NCBI GenBank assembly: GCA_963809695.1
Contig: CAWEKI010000009.1
Location: 1-64,000, forward strand
DNA length: 64,000 nucleotides
Reading direction: 5' to 3'
Source of the DNA: JAGDMJ01 sp963809695
GTDB taxonomy: Bacteria > Bacteroidota > Ignavibacteria > UBA10030 > UBA6906
Position 1 is the stretch's first letter. Each line of letters opens with the position of its first letter. Both the position numbers and the translations under genes were made by a program. The notes below the pieces were generated by a model. It searched no databases, was not told the DNA's origin, and saw nothing but the letters and a program-made list of their open reading frames with translations. Shown here piece after piece: positions 41,850 through 50,446 of this stretch.

Positions 41850-44204
41850 TTATTTCCTCGTATAAGAGTAAGAGATCATGTTGGCGAAACAGCGGAACGC
41901 CCCGGGGTTTTCTTCTTTGAGCTGCCTGTACCAAACATAAGACGTGTAGATGTACGACCCTTTTCCCACGCGTGCAACCAGGTAGCCGGATGTGAGCGGC
42001 TCCTCGTCCGGATCGCTTGTCGAGAGCAGCCGGGTGTATTCCGGCGCGACGTCCCCGGGGAAATAGACTCCACGTTCCTGCTTCCAGCCGTTCCAGTCGC
42101 GGCCGCCGATCCGGTTTGGCGCGCTCAGCAATGGATGGTCAGGCACCAGTATCGTGATTGGAGCTTCTTCGACGGTGACTCTCCTGCGAGTGATCTGGAA
42201 TGGAAAGGGCGCATACTCGGGTTTCCACTCCTGATCCCGCTGGTACATCACTATCAGGTTTCCCCCGTTCCGCACGTATTCCAGCAGCCGGTTGTTGAAC
42301 CTCTTGAGAGCCTCCCGCACAAGATACGCCCGGATATCAACAATGATGCTGGTATAACGGCCGAGATCACCGTGTTCGATGTCACTATCGCTCACTAACT
42401 CGTACGGCACGTGTAGCTGGCTGGAGGCTGATTCGAGAGTGTTGTCGTAGCTGGTAATGATCCCCAGCTTGACGTTCTCCGCCACCTCCACGTCAAAGAC
42501 GCTCACCGGCACCGCCGCCGATGCCTGCGCCCCCCTGAATCGCAGCACATACTCTCCGGTCTTCACACCCTGCGGCGGGTGTACGATGATCGGGCCGGCC
42601 GCGGTGTCATCCTCCCTCTTCATCTCGAACCGGGCCTGCGTGCATTTCCATCCCGGCGGCGCATCCGCAGTGACCGAACCACTGATGCCGTGCGGCAGGA
42701 AATTCGTAAGCATCCAGGAGAATTTCAAATCACGGCCCGACCGCCCCGGGAGGTAACCCGCAACCTCCGGGCCCACCGACAGCCATTGGGCAGGAGCAAC
42801 GTCAAATGCGAGGGATACCTGCCCGGAAACCGGAATCCCATTCAGGAGATAATCAATCCGCGCAGAGACGTTCTGATGTCGCTCGAGAGAATAGTACTGG
42901 GCCACCTCCCTGGGAAGCGTCGGAAGAGCATCGCTGCCAACATGCAATGTGAATGTCCCGCTCGTGCTGTGCGACCCGGATTGAGGGCCCAATCCCGTCC
43001 CCTCATTCACGACCCATCCCTGCGGGAGCTCAAACCTGACCCGCACCCCGCTCACAGTGCATTGTGTGGATGCCATATGTAATTCGCCATCCACCGCTTG
43101 GCGAGCGACCACAATGCTGTCCGTCAATACCAGCGACGTTTCAACGCCGCAGCTAAGCGCCACGATTCGTTCAATTTCGGCGCGCCAATATTCTTCCATT
43201 CTCCGGGATAGCGGGGAATTGTTCGCAGAGGTCTCCAGGCTGTCAACCCGCCGCAAGACAGAAGAAGCGCTCCGCAACAACGAATCACGAGCCATTCCGA
43301 AGTGCCACGTCGACAGTTCGACCGACAATGAGTGAAGGGGCGCAAGGGCAGGATCACGCCAGTAGTCAATCCCTGAGAAGAAGCTTGTGCTGTCTCCTTC
43401 GTACAAACTGTTCGTCCGCATGAGCTTGTACATGCTCTTGCCCCGGGTAAAGGCGCGTAGGTTTGCGCGCTCCATTCCCTGGGTTCTGTGTTTCCTCAAG
43501 GCCTCTGAAGCGATATCAACATAAGCTACCCCGCGGAGCTCATCCGTGTCAAGGATCGGGTTGTACACGTCCGCTGTGGGTGCGGCGCGGCCTCCAACCC
43601 GAAAGAAAAGCTTTCGCGGCTGCCAGACGGTGATCCCCTGCTCTTGCAGTTGTTCCGGAAAGCATGTGGAATCAGCGGAGGCATCGAACGCAGCAATCGC
43701 CGTAATGGCGACCGCTTGATGGTTTCCGTGCCCGTCGATGGTATTATGGTTGGTGAAGAGAATATCCGGCTTGTATTTCCGGATGACATAGACAAGGCGG
43801 CGGAGAACCTCGCGGGAGCCTCCCCATTTTTGAAATGTCTCGGTCGAGGTCTTGGAGAAGCCGAAATCAAGGAAATTCAGGAAGCGCACTTCAGTCCCAA
43901 GGATCTTGCCCGCTTCTTCTGTCTCACGGGAACGGAGGACGCCAAGCTTTTCGTACAGTTCGGGTCCTTTCTCGTTCTGCCCCCCTTCACCACGCGTGAA
44001 AAGCACGGAGTATGTATGCACTCCGAGCTTCATCCTCAAGTAGGCAAGCGTCGATCCATCCTCGTCGTCCGGATGGGCGGAAAGGTCCATAGCGACGCCG
44101 GGATTGGAGAGGTCAAGGAACGCCTGTTGGAGTTCTACTGAATTCTGAGCAAGGGCTGCTGCATGAAGAAGCAAGAGGAACGCAAAGAGCCGGCGGAATG
44201 ACAT
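41850..44204 (-). CDS. secreted PIG-L deacetylase with C-terminal glutaminase-like domain
   Basis: 784 residues. A signal peptide (FAFLLLLHAAALAQ) precedes a PIG-L/LmbE zinc deacetylase domain (about 30-290) with the AHPDDE metal motif at about 42-47 and a late HGNHQAV. A middle region (about 430-580) looks like an NPCBM/NEW3-type beta-sandwich. The last 200 residues (GIITSYDNTLESA, NGGNLIVMYQR) resemble a ThuA/class I glutaminase-like fold. LmbE proteins remove N-acetyl groups from sugars. The substrate is unknown. It stands between tsaC and the iron importer with no gap. Confidence 0.85.
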   Translation of the reverse strand: MSFRRLFAFLLLLHAAALAQNSVELQQAFLDLSNPGVAMDLSAHPDDEDGSTLAYLRMKLGVHTYSVLFTRGEGGQNEKGPELYEKLGVLRSRETEEAGKILGTEVRFLNFLDFGFSKTSTETFQKWGGSREVLRRLVYVIRKYKPDILFTNHNTIDGHGNHQAVAITAIAAFDASADSTCFPEQLQEQGITVWQPRKLFFRVGGRAAPTADVYNPILDTDELRGVAYVDIASEALRKHRTQGMERANLRAFTRGKSMYKLMRTNSLYEGDSTSFFSGIDYWRDPALAPLHSLSVELSTWHFGMARDSLLRSASSVLRRVDSLETSANNSPLSRRMEEYWRAEIERIVALSCGVETSLVLTDSIVVARQAVDGELHMASTQCTVSGVRVRFELPQGWVVNEGTGLGPQSGSHSTSGTFTLHVGSDALPTLPREVAQYYSLERHQNVSARIDYLLNGIPVSGQVSLAFDVAPAQWLSVGPEVAGYLPGRSGRDLKFSWMLTNFLPHGISGSVTADAPPGWKCTQARFEMKREDDTAAGPIIVHPPQGVKTGEYVLRFRGAQASAAVPVSVFDVEVAENVKLGIITSYDNTLESASSQLHVPYELVSDSDIEHGDLGRYTSIIVDIRAYLVREALKRFNNRLLEYVRNGGNLIVMYQRDQEWKPEYAPFPFQITRRRVTVEEAPITILVPDHPLLSAPNRIGGRDWNGWKQERGVYFPGDVAPEYTRLLSTSDPDEEPLTSGYLVARVGKGSYIYTSYVWYRQLKEENPGAFRCFANMISYSYTRK

Positions 44205-44849
44205 TCAGGAATCCTGGCGCAAAGTTCGTTCTATCTCATCCCACCCTACCGCCCCCTCTCTGAGAAGTCGCGGTGGAGATGTACTGACATCAACGATAGT
44301 AGATGGAGCACTCGATACACGCGCTCCCGCATCAATAAAAAGATCGACCCCTTCGGGGAACACTCTCCGGATTTCACCGATGGTGTCCAGGGGCGGCCGC
44401 CCTGCACGGTTCGCGCTTGTCGAGGTGATCGGCCCACCGCACGCCTGTACGAGTGCCCGGCAGAATTCACTCGACGGCACCCTGGCCCCAATCGTCCCGG
44501 TTCCGGCGCCAAGCTCCGTGGATACGCGGGCAGAAGCCTTGAAGACAAGCGTCAGCGGCCCTGGCCAGAAGAAATCCATCAGTGAGCGTGCTTCGGGCGT
44601 TACTTCCTCCACAAATGGTTGGAGCCTCTCGAACGCATCCACAATGACGAGGAGCGGTTTTGCTCCTTCCCTCCCTTTGAGTTCATACACGCGGCGGAGC
44701 GCGCCGAGGTTTCCGACATCGGCACCTATTCCATAGAGAGTTTCCGTCGGGTAGACGATCACTCCTCCGGCTCTGATAACCGCCGCGGCACGTTCGATCA
44801 CTCCAGGGTCCGGTTGACCGGGAAGAATTGCCACGCTCCCCCCTGTCAT
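44205..44849 (-). CDS. tsaC: L-threonylcarbamoyladenylate synthase
   Basis: 214 residues, a YrdC/Sua5 domain. Conserved segments are GGVIVYPTETLYGIGAD, ELKGREGAKPLLVIV, WPGPLTLVF and PITSTSANRAGRPP. It makes threonylcarbamoyl-AMP for t6A37 tRNA modification in the cytosol. The extra Sua5 domain is absent, so it is the short TsaC type. It overlaps the WaaF-type gene by four bases, although its function has no link to the envelope. Confidence 0.95.
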   Translation of the reverse strand: MTGGSVAILPGQPDPGVIERAAAVIRAGGVIVYPTETLYGIGADVGNLGALRRVYELKGREGAKPLLVIVDAFERLQPFVEEVTPEARSLMDFFWPGPLTLVFKASARVSTELGAGTGTIGARVPSSEFCRALVQACGGPITSTSANRAGRPPLDTIGEIRRVFPEGVDLFIDAGARVSSAPSTIVDVSTSPPRLLREGAVGWDEIERTLRQDS

Positions 44850-45910
44850 GCATTCCTCCCATCTGCATCCAGGATCGAGCGAACAGCCCGATGGACTTCA
44901 TCCGGACTGATTCCGTTCATGCAAGCGAATGTCCCAACGGGACAGACGTCACCTCCATGAATACCGCACGGCCTGCAGGCCAATCCTTCCACCCCCAGGA
45001 TTCGGTTCCGCGGACCTGTCGGCGCAAAGCCAAAGGCAGGAACTGTTGCACCAAAGATCGCCACCACGGGCGTCCGCACGCCGACAGCGAGATGCATGGG
45101 CGCGCTGTCGTTTGACACCACTGCGCTACAACACCTGATCATCTCGGCGGACTGCAAGAGCGAGAATTGCCCGGCAGCATTGAGCAAGCCCCCGTCATCC
45201 ATTCCCTCGGCAATTTTCTTGCACAACTCTGCGTCCTTCGGCCCGCCAACCAGGACGACAGACAGGCCATCCCCCATGAGCTTCCCGCACAACTGCCGGT
45301 AGCTCTCCATGGGCCACCGTTTCGTATTCCACACCGATCCGGGCGCAACAGCAATCAGGTGAGAGATATCGAACCGTGCCGATCCAGCTTTTCGGCGATC
45401 CAGCATTGCTTGAACAATTTTTCGGTCATCCTCGTTCGGGTAGAGGCGAGGAAGTTCGTCGGACGGGGGAATGATGCCCAAGGGGGTCAGAAGGTCGAGG
45501 TCGCGCCCGATTTCATTCCGGTCTCGGCGGTAGAGGACTCGATCGGTAAACAGGACAGGAGCAGCGCTTGTGGTAAAGCCGATGCGGCGGGGAATTCCTG
45601 CAAGCCAGGGGACCAGTGCACTGCGCAGGGAGCGGTGAGGAACGATGACGAGATCGAAATGCCTGCTACGCAGTCGGCGTACGAGCCGAAGCAGGCCGCC
45701 AGGCCCGCGGTCCACCCCTTGCTTGTCATACAGAATGATTTCGTCAACTGCCGGGTGATTGCGGAGGACTTCCGAAGCAACGGGAGTCGCCACAAATGAG
45801 ATTCTCCCGCCGGGGTCATGCGCGTGCAGGACCTGCGCCAGAGGGAGGGCCAGAATAATGTCGCCTATGAACGCAGTATGAAAGATCAGGATCCTGTTCG
45901 GGTGACTCAT
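44846..45910 (-). CDS. heptosyltransferase (GT9, WaaF-like)
   Basis: 354 residues. The GT9 features include ILIFHTAFIGDIILALPLAQ near the N-terminus, VAPGSVWNTKRWP, and the NDSAPMHLAVGVRTPVVAIFGAT donor-site loop. A Cys cluster near residues 320-335 (CRPCGIHGGDVCPVGTFAC) is common in WaaF. It should transfer heptose to the lipopolysaccharide inner core. ATG 45910 overlaps the acyltransferase stop by four bases (ATGA), which fixes the start. Confidence 0.92.
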   Translation of the reverse strand: MSHPNRILIFHTAFIGDIILALPLAQVLHAHDPGGRISFVATPVASEVLRNHPAVDEIILYDKQGVDRGPGGLLRLVRRLRSRHFDLVIVPHRSLRSALVPWLAGIPRRIGFTTSAAPVLFTDRVLYRRDRNEIGRDLDLLTPLGIIPPSDELPRLYPNEDDRKIVQAMLDRRKAGSARFDISHLIAVAPGSVWNTKRWPMESYRQLCGKLMGDGLSVVLVGGPKDAELCKKIAEGMDDGGLLNAAGQFSLLQSAEMIRCCSAVVSNDSAPMHLAVGVRTPVVAIFGATVPAFGFAPTGPRNRILGVEGLACRPCGIHGGDVCPVGTFACMNGISPDEVHRAVRSILDADGRNA

Positions 45911-46842
45911 ACCGCGTCCTGATTGACCGACGCCCGGGGGAGCTTCGGGAATTGGAGGGACTGGAAATATCCGGTGTGCTTCCACCGCTTATGCATCCAG
46001 AGCCAATGATCCGGATAGAGCCGAATGTACCGTTCCAGCACGGCGGCATGCCTGCGGGTAAGCTCGGCAATGTTCTCTTCATTGTACGTATCGAGCCCGC
46101 TTCGGTCGACCTCCTCAAACACAGCCTCGTGGGTACCGTCTGCCTGCCTGACCAGCGCCACGAAGACTATGGGAGCTCCGCTCTTGAGGCTGAATGCGGC
46201 AGTCCCTTTGTGTGTGGCAGCCGGCCGGTCAAAGAAGTCGATGAAAAGCGATTCCTTCGGGCCGCTCTGGTCTCCAAGAATGAGCAACACTTCTTTCCGT
46301 TCGAGAGTCTTGAGCACCTCCCGCACCGACGGCCCCATGGGAATGGTGGTGACGTTGAATCGACGCCGTTGCGCATCGATGATGGCGTTGATTTTCCTAT
46401 TGCGTTGAAGCTGGACGATCACGGTCGCAGCCCATCCCAGGCGAACGAGGAAACTGGAAACGAGCAGCTCCCAGCTTCCGAAATGACCGGAAAGGAGGAT
46501 GACCCCTTTCCCCCGTTCACGTGCACGATATGCGACTTCAGGATTTACAAGGTGGACAAGATCCGCGAGTTCTTCCTTCGCCGCCTGGCCAGACCAGAGC
46601 ATTTCCACGAGTGAGATCCCGTAGTTCTGAAACGCCCCGCGGGCAATGGTGCGGATCTCTTCCGGGCTTTTTTCCGGGAACGCACGTGCGAGGTTATCCA
46701 GGGCCACGCGCCTGCGGGAGACTGTCAGCACATAGGCAAGCCTGCCCAGTACCCGCCCCAGTCGCTCCGCCGCGGAGTAAGAAAGTATTCGCGCCATCCG
46801 CTGAACGATGCGGAAGAGCGTATATTCGATCGTTTCTTTCAC
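45907..46842 (-). CDS. lipid A lauroyl/myristoyl acyltransferase (LpxL/HtrB family)
   Basis: 311 residues with one N-terminal membrane-associated segment. The catalytic HX4E motif is in SGHFGSWE, and GDQSGPKESLFIDFFDRPAATHKG is the acceptor-site region. It adds a secondary acyl chain to lipid A at the inner membrane. It follows the GWxTD gene by six bases and overlaps the WaaF-type gene, so lipid A and core synthesis are co-transcribed here. Confidence 0.93.
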   Translation of the reverse strand: MKETIEYTLFRIVQRMARILSYSAAERLGRVLGRLAYVLTVSRRRVALDNLARAFPEKSPEEIRTIARGAFQNYGISLVEMLWSGQAAKEELADLVHLVNPEVAYRARERGKGVILLSGHFGSWELLVSSFLVRLGWAATVIVQLQRNRKINAIIDAQRRRFNVTTIPMGPSVREVLKTLERKEVLLILGDQSGPKESLFIDFFDRPAATHKGTAAFSLKSGAPIVFVALVRQADGTHEAVFEEVDRSGLDTYNEENIAELTRRHAAVLERYIRLYPDHWLWMHKRWKHTGYFQSLQFPKLPRASVNQDAV

Positions 46843-46848
46843 GCCAGA

Positions 46849-48219
46849 TTATTGGGGCGTCAGATACCGTTGCCAGCCATCATCATGAAGCTCGTTCCGG
46901 TGCGTCGAGTTTACGAGCTCGTAGTCCCCGCCCGGGCTGCGGAGCACAAAATCAAATTCCACGCCTCCCTGAATGCTGTTATACGTCCAGACTTCGTACG
47001 GTCGGTACTCCGATTCGTTTGGGTGGCGCTCGCAGTCATCCGGCGAGCCGTACGTAATGTAGACGCGGCCACGGTCCGTGCGGTAGCCTTTCTTTCCCAT
47101 CATACGGAAATTCTGGTTGGCGTATGCCACGCGGGCCATATATGTTTCGCGCATCCCGGCGGGGCGGCGGCGCCAGAAGCCGGTGAGGAACTTTCGCTTC
47201 GCGTCGACACCTTTCAGGCCGGAGTATTGTGCCAGTTCCTCCGGCAATGTCTCGTACTTCGTCTCCTTCCACTCATCATCGAGTTCAGCTTCATCCATCG
47301 TCGCATAAATCGTCAACGGAAGTGCTCCTGCAGATGACTGGAGCGAGGAATCGAGGCCGAGAAGGGAGTTATATACATAAAACTTCTTCCCGCTCGAGGT
47401 CATGGTCTTTTTCGTGCTGTCCAGGAGAGAAAGCAACAGCGTATATGTTCCCGTCTTCAGATTGTGGATGGAAACCGTGTCCACGATGACACGTGACTCG
47501 TACTTGCGCTGCTGTGGACGATCCCACGAGAGCATCTCGCGCCCCACGGCATCGAACACCGATGAGCGGATGATATAGCCGCTACGGTCCTCTCCGTTCA
47601 AAAGGTTGTACGCTTCAGCATAGTAGAAGCATGTCTGGTTCTCGCCGTATACCCCCCCGACATTCGGCCTGACCTCGAACCTGTTCTTGTAGAAAACCGA
47701 TTTCTGGTCGGAGAGCCGTATCGTGGAAGCAAATTCCACATCGCTGAGCACCGTCTTCCCCTGGCCAACCGGGTGCACCGACAGCCGGAACGTCACGCTG
47801 TCTGTCCGCGATGCATTCGCCATATCGCGGCCGACAAATTTCAGCGTGTATTCTCCGCCGGGAAGCGACATACTATGGATGCTGACGAGATTCATGCCCT
47901 GCATGATCATTGATGTGTCGCTCACCAAATGTGGTGCAAGCCACCGGGCGATATAGATCACCGAGTCCTTCATTTTGACGGTAACCGTCGCGTCCAGCAT
48001 TCCCTTGTACCCCGCAGAATCGGGAACATACGTAAGCGCCGCCTGCGGAAAACTGTAGTAGAGTTCCACTTGCGCCGTCGAATCGTCGGGACCACGAAAG
48101 CGGGAACAATCCAGCGTGATGCGCAATGGCTCTCGAGGCTGAATTTCCTGCGCGTGCGACGCGGCACTCGCGGCCAGAACCGAGGCAATGAAGAAGATTA
48201 CGTAAGGTTTGCTACGCAT
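46849..48219 (-). CDS. secreted GWxTD-domain protein
   Basis: 456 residues. A signal peptide (VIFFIASVLAASAASHAQ) is followed by an N-terminal beta-sandwich-like region. The C-terminal GWxTD domain (about 360-456) shows GYRTDRGRVYITYGSPDD and YEVWTYNSIQGGVEFDFV. The family is found in Bacteroidota, Ignavibacteria and Acidobacteria; its function is not established. ATG 48219 (MRSKPYV) gives the cleanest signal peptide; 48231 and 48285 are alternatives, and 48285 would overlap yjbQ. Confidence 0.88.
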   Translation of the reverse strand: MRSKPYVIFFIASVLAASAASHAQEIQPREPLRITLDCSRFRGPDDSTAQVELYYSFPQAALTYVPDSAGYKGMLDATVTVKMKDSVIYIARWLAPHLVSDTSMIMQGMNLVSIHSMSLPGGEYTLKFVGRDMANASRTDSVTFRLSVHPVGQGKTVLSDVEFASTIRLSDQKSVFYKNRFEVRPNVGGVYGENQTCFYYAEAYNLLNGEDRSGYIIRSSVFDAVGREMLSWDRPQQRKYESRVIVDTVSIHNLKTGTYTLLLSLLDSTKKTMTSSGKKFYVYNSLLGLDSSLQSSAGALPLTIYATMDEAELDDEWKETKYETLPEELAQYSGLKGVDAKRKFLTGFWRRRPAGMRETYMARVAYANQNFRMMGKKGYRTDRGRVYITYGSPDDCERHPNESEYRPYEVWTYNSIQGGVEFDFVLRSPGGDYELVNSTHRNELHDDGWQRYLTPQ

Positions 48220-48274
48220 AGGGAAATAACTCATGTGATGTAAGTGAGAATGAACGATTTCGTTGCAGCCCCGT

Positions 48275-48694
48275 CTATTCTCCAAGAACTTTCACAACAA
48301 CGCGCTTGCGCCGCTGCCCATCGAATTCCGCATAATAGATTTGTTGCCAGGGGCCAAGGTCCAAACCGCTGTTCGTGACGGGGACGATCACTTCGTGGTG
48401 AACCAGGAGGCTCTTGAGGTGCGCATCACCGTTTGTCTCACCGGTGTTGTGGTGATGATAACGCTCGTCGTACGGGGCCAGACGCTCCAGCCAGGCGTCA
48501 ATATCCTTGATCAGCCCCTGCTCCGCGTCATTCACGTAAACACCTGCCGTAATGTGCATCGCAGAAACCAACACCATCCCCTCCTTGACTCCGCTTTTTG
48601 CGACGACTTCCTCCACTTGCTGGGTAATATTCAGGTATTCCCGAAGCGTGCGGGTGTTGAACCAGAGGTATTCGGTAGTCGCTTTCATATGCAA
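48275..48694 (-). CDS. yjbQ: YjbQ/UPF0047 family protein
   Basis: 139 residues. Diagnostic motifs are HITAGVYVNDAE, YHHHNTGETNGDAHLKSLL and PWQQIYYAEFDGQRRKR. Members have weak thiamine phosphate synthase activity; their true role is unclear (family knowledge). The start is ATG 48694 or, two codons later, ATG 48688. It is the first gene of the leftward envelope operon; 55 bases separate it from the preferred GWxTD start. Confidence 0.94.
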   Translation of the reverse strand: MHMKATTEYLWFNTRTLREYLNITQQVEEVVAKSGVKEGMVLVSAMHITAGVYVNDAEQGLIKDIDAWLERLAPYDERYHHHNTGETNGDAHLKSLLVHHEVIVPVTNSGLDLGPWQQIYYAEFDGQRRKRVVVKVLGE

Positions 48695-48999
48695 ACCCTA
48701 TGTGGAGTGTCGCGTCCGCTTCTTTCTCTGAGAGGACAAACTGCACACACGACGCGGAAGCCATCCTGAGGCCACCATTTGGGTTCGGGGTCCGGCATGA
48801 TTGCCGCGGCGCCTCGATGGAACGAAAAAAGGAGCGTGCTGCGGGGCTCCTTTTCATTATCAAAGATAGCAAATGGCACACTCAGAGGCAAGATGCAGGC
48901 AGGCATCCACAAGGACACAACGCCGTCAATTCCTCGCACGGCGCGGCCCGGGCGAATGTACCACTTTTTTCGTATATTTGATGTCGTAAAACATATCCT
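48695..48999. other. divergent intergenic region with an orphan terminator
   Basis: 305 bases between yjbQ (left) and the small membrane gene (right). It holds one bidirectional intrinsic terminator (48827-48854) and a TATATTTG box at 48973-48980 that may be the -10 element of the rightward gene. I see no convincing ORF in it. Confidence 0.5.
48827..48854. terminator. bidirectional intrinsic terminator in a divergent gap
   Basis: AAAAGGAGC (48827-48835) pairs with GCTCCTTTT (48846-48854) over 9 bp with a 10-base loop. It has T runs on both strands. Neither flanking gene ends here, so it may end a short untranslated RNA or a promoter-proximal transcript. Confidence 0.6.
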
Positions 49000-49215
49000 A
49001 TGAACCTTGACCTGATCCTCTTCATTGCCTTCGGGTTGATTTCCACATTGGCCCTGGCGGCAGCCGTGCTCTGCTTTCGAAAAGCGCTCGCCGTTTCCGG
49101 TGAGAAGGACGGCGACCTGAAGATGTTCTTCTGGGCCTTCGGCTCCATGATGGGATTGATTGTTTCCGGCATGAGCGCGGCATACATTCTCCTGCCGATC
49201 ATTCTGCATCGGTAA
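49000..49215 (+). CDS. small two-helix membrane protein
   Basis: 71 residues. There are two hydrophobic helices (about 5-26 and 44-68) joined by a charged loop (AVSGEKDGDLK), so it should be an inner-membrane protein. I do not recognise a family. It begins 20 bases after a TATATTTG box and lies five bases before the esterase gene, which argues that it is real and co-transcribed with the glucan genes. Confidence 0.6.
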   Translation: MNLDLILFIAFGLISTLALAAAVLCFRKALAVSGEKDGDLKMFFWAFGSMMGLIVSGMSAAYILLPIILHR

Positions 49216-49219
49216 ATCG

Positions 49220-50446
49220 ATGAATCCCGGCACCGCACTTGCACATCTTGGAGTGATCTCACTTCAGGCCTCCTCTGCATTTGAAGATTCCCGCACACAG
49301 CGGCACATTCCAGCCCATCGCGTTATAGGGGAGCTTGTGCCAACCTTCATCAATCGACTCAGATCACAGACTCGCCACGAAAGGGAAATCGCAATCAAGA
49401 GGTTCGTCCGGAAGGCCTCCCAATACGGATGCGCTCTCGTTGAGGGGTCGACAGTCTATCTTTTCTACGCCGGCCGGGCGAAGCAGGTCAACGTGCCCGG
49501 CGACCTGAACGAGTGGAGTCCCTCGGCCGATGTCATGTTCCGTGTCCGGGGGACCAATTTCCACTATCTCGCCAAGAATGTTCCCGGGTGTGCCCGGTTT
49601 GAATACAGGCTCGCCGTCGACTCGACCTGGATACTCGACCCGTACAATCACCAGCTGGCAATCGGAGGTTCCGTCCCTAATTCGGAAGTCGCAATGCCCG
49701 GATATCGCCCACCGGATGATCTCAGGTATCGTGCGGCCATCCCGCACGGCGCTGTCGAGGCGATGGATTTCCCCAGCACGCTTCTCAAGCGATCGCACCC
49801 GGTGTTCATGTATCTGCCCCACGGCTATCGCCGGGCAGGGCGGGCGTACCCTTCCCTGTATGTCCTTGACGGCGGTGACTACCTCAGCCTGGGAATGATG
49901 GCCACGGTGCTGGATAATTTGATTGCCGCCCAACGCATTCGCCCGATCGTCGCTGTCTTCGTGGATCCCCGGACAGATGTCACGCGGCCAAGAACCAACA
50001 AGCGGGCGATTGACTATACCATGAGCGATCCGTTCGTTGCATTCCTCACCCGCGAGCTCCGGCCGGCGATCGAACGGACATATCACGTACATACGTCGGC
50101 CCGGAATAGAGGCCTCATGGGCACTTCACTCGGCGGCTTGCTCGCAACCTACGCCGCGTACAAACGGCCAGATGTGTTTTCACTCTGTGCCGCTCAATCC
50201 CCCGCCTATTGGTGGAAGAAAAACACCCTCATCAACCTGATCGCTGACGGTCCGGCCAAGCCGGTGCGGTTCTATCTCGACACTGGCACAATTCACGACA
50301 CCCATGAGACCACACGCGCCATGCGCGATGTGCTGGAGGGAAAAGGATACCGGTACAGCTATGCAGAATACCCGGAGGGACACAACTGGGGAAACTGGCG
50401 TGCACGCATTCCAAAGATCCTTGAGTACTTCTGGGGGATACCATGA
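49220..50446 (+). CDS. esterase (IroE/Fes-like) with N-terminal CBM48-like domain
   Basis: 408 residues. Residues about 70-155 resemble a CBM48/early-set domain (VYLFYAGRAKQVNVPGDLNEWSP, FEYRLAVDSTWILDPYN). Residues about 180-405 form an alpha/beta hydrolase of the enterochelin-esterase type with the nucleophile elbow GTSLGG and the catalytic His in EGHNWGNW. It has no clear signal peptide from this start; a later start is possible. The glucan-binding domain and neighbours suggest it acts on esterified or wall-linked glucans. The stop overlaps the next ATG (ATGA). Confidence 0.85.
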   Translation: MNPGTALAHLGVISLQASSAFEDSRTQRHIPAHRVIGELVPTFINRLRSQTRHEREIAIKRFVRKASQYGCALVEGSTVYLFYAGRAKQVNVPGDLNEWSPSADVMFRVRGTNFHYLAKNVPGCARFEYRLAVDSTWILDPYNHQLAIGGSVPNSEVAMPGYRPPDDLRYRAAIPHGAVEAMDFPSTLLKRSHPVFMYLPHGYRRAGRAYPSLYVLDGGDYLSLGMMATVLDNLIAAQRIRPIVAVFVDPRTDVTRPRTNKRAIDYTMSDPFVAFLTRELRPAIERTYHVHTSARNRGLMGTSLGGLLATYAAYKRPDVFSLCAAQSPAYWWKKNTLINLIADGPAKPVRFYLDTGTIHDTHETTRAMRDVLEGKGYRYSYAEYPEGHNWGNWRARIPKILEYFWGIP

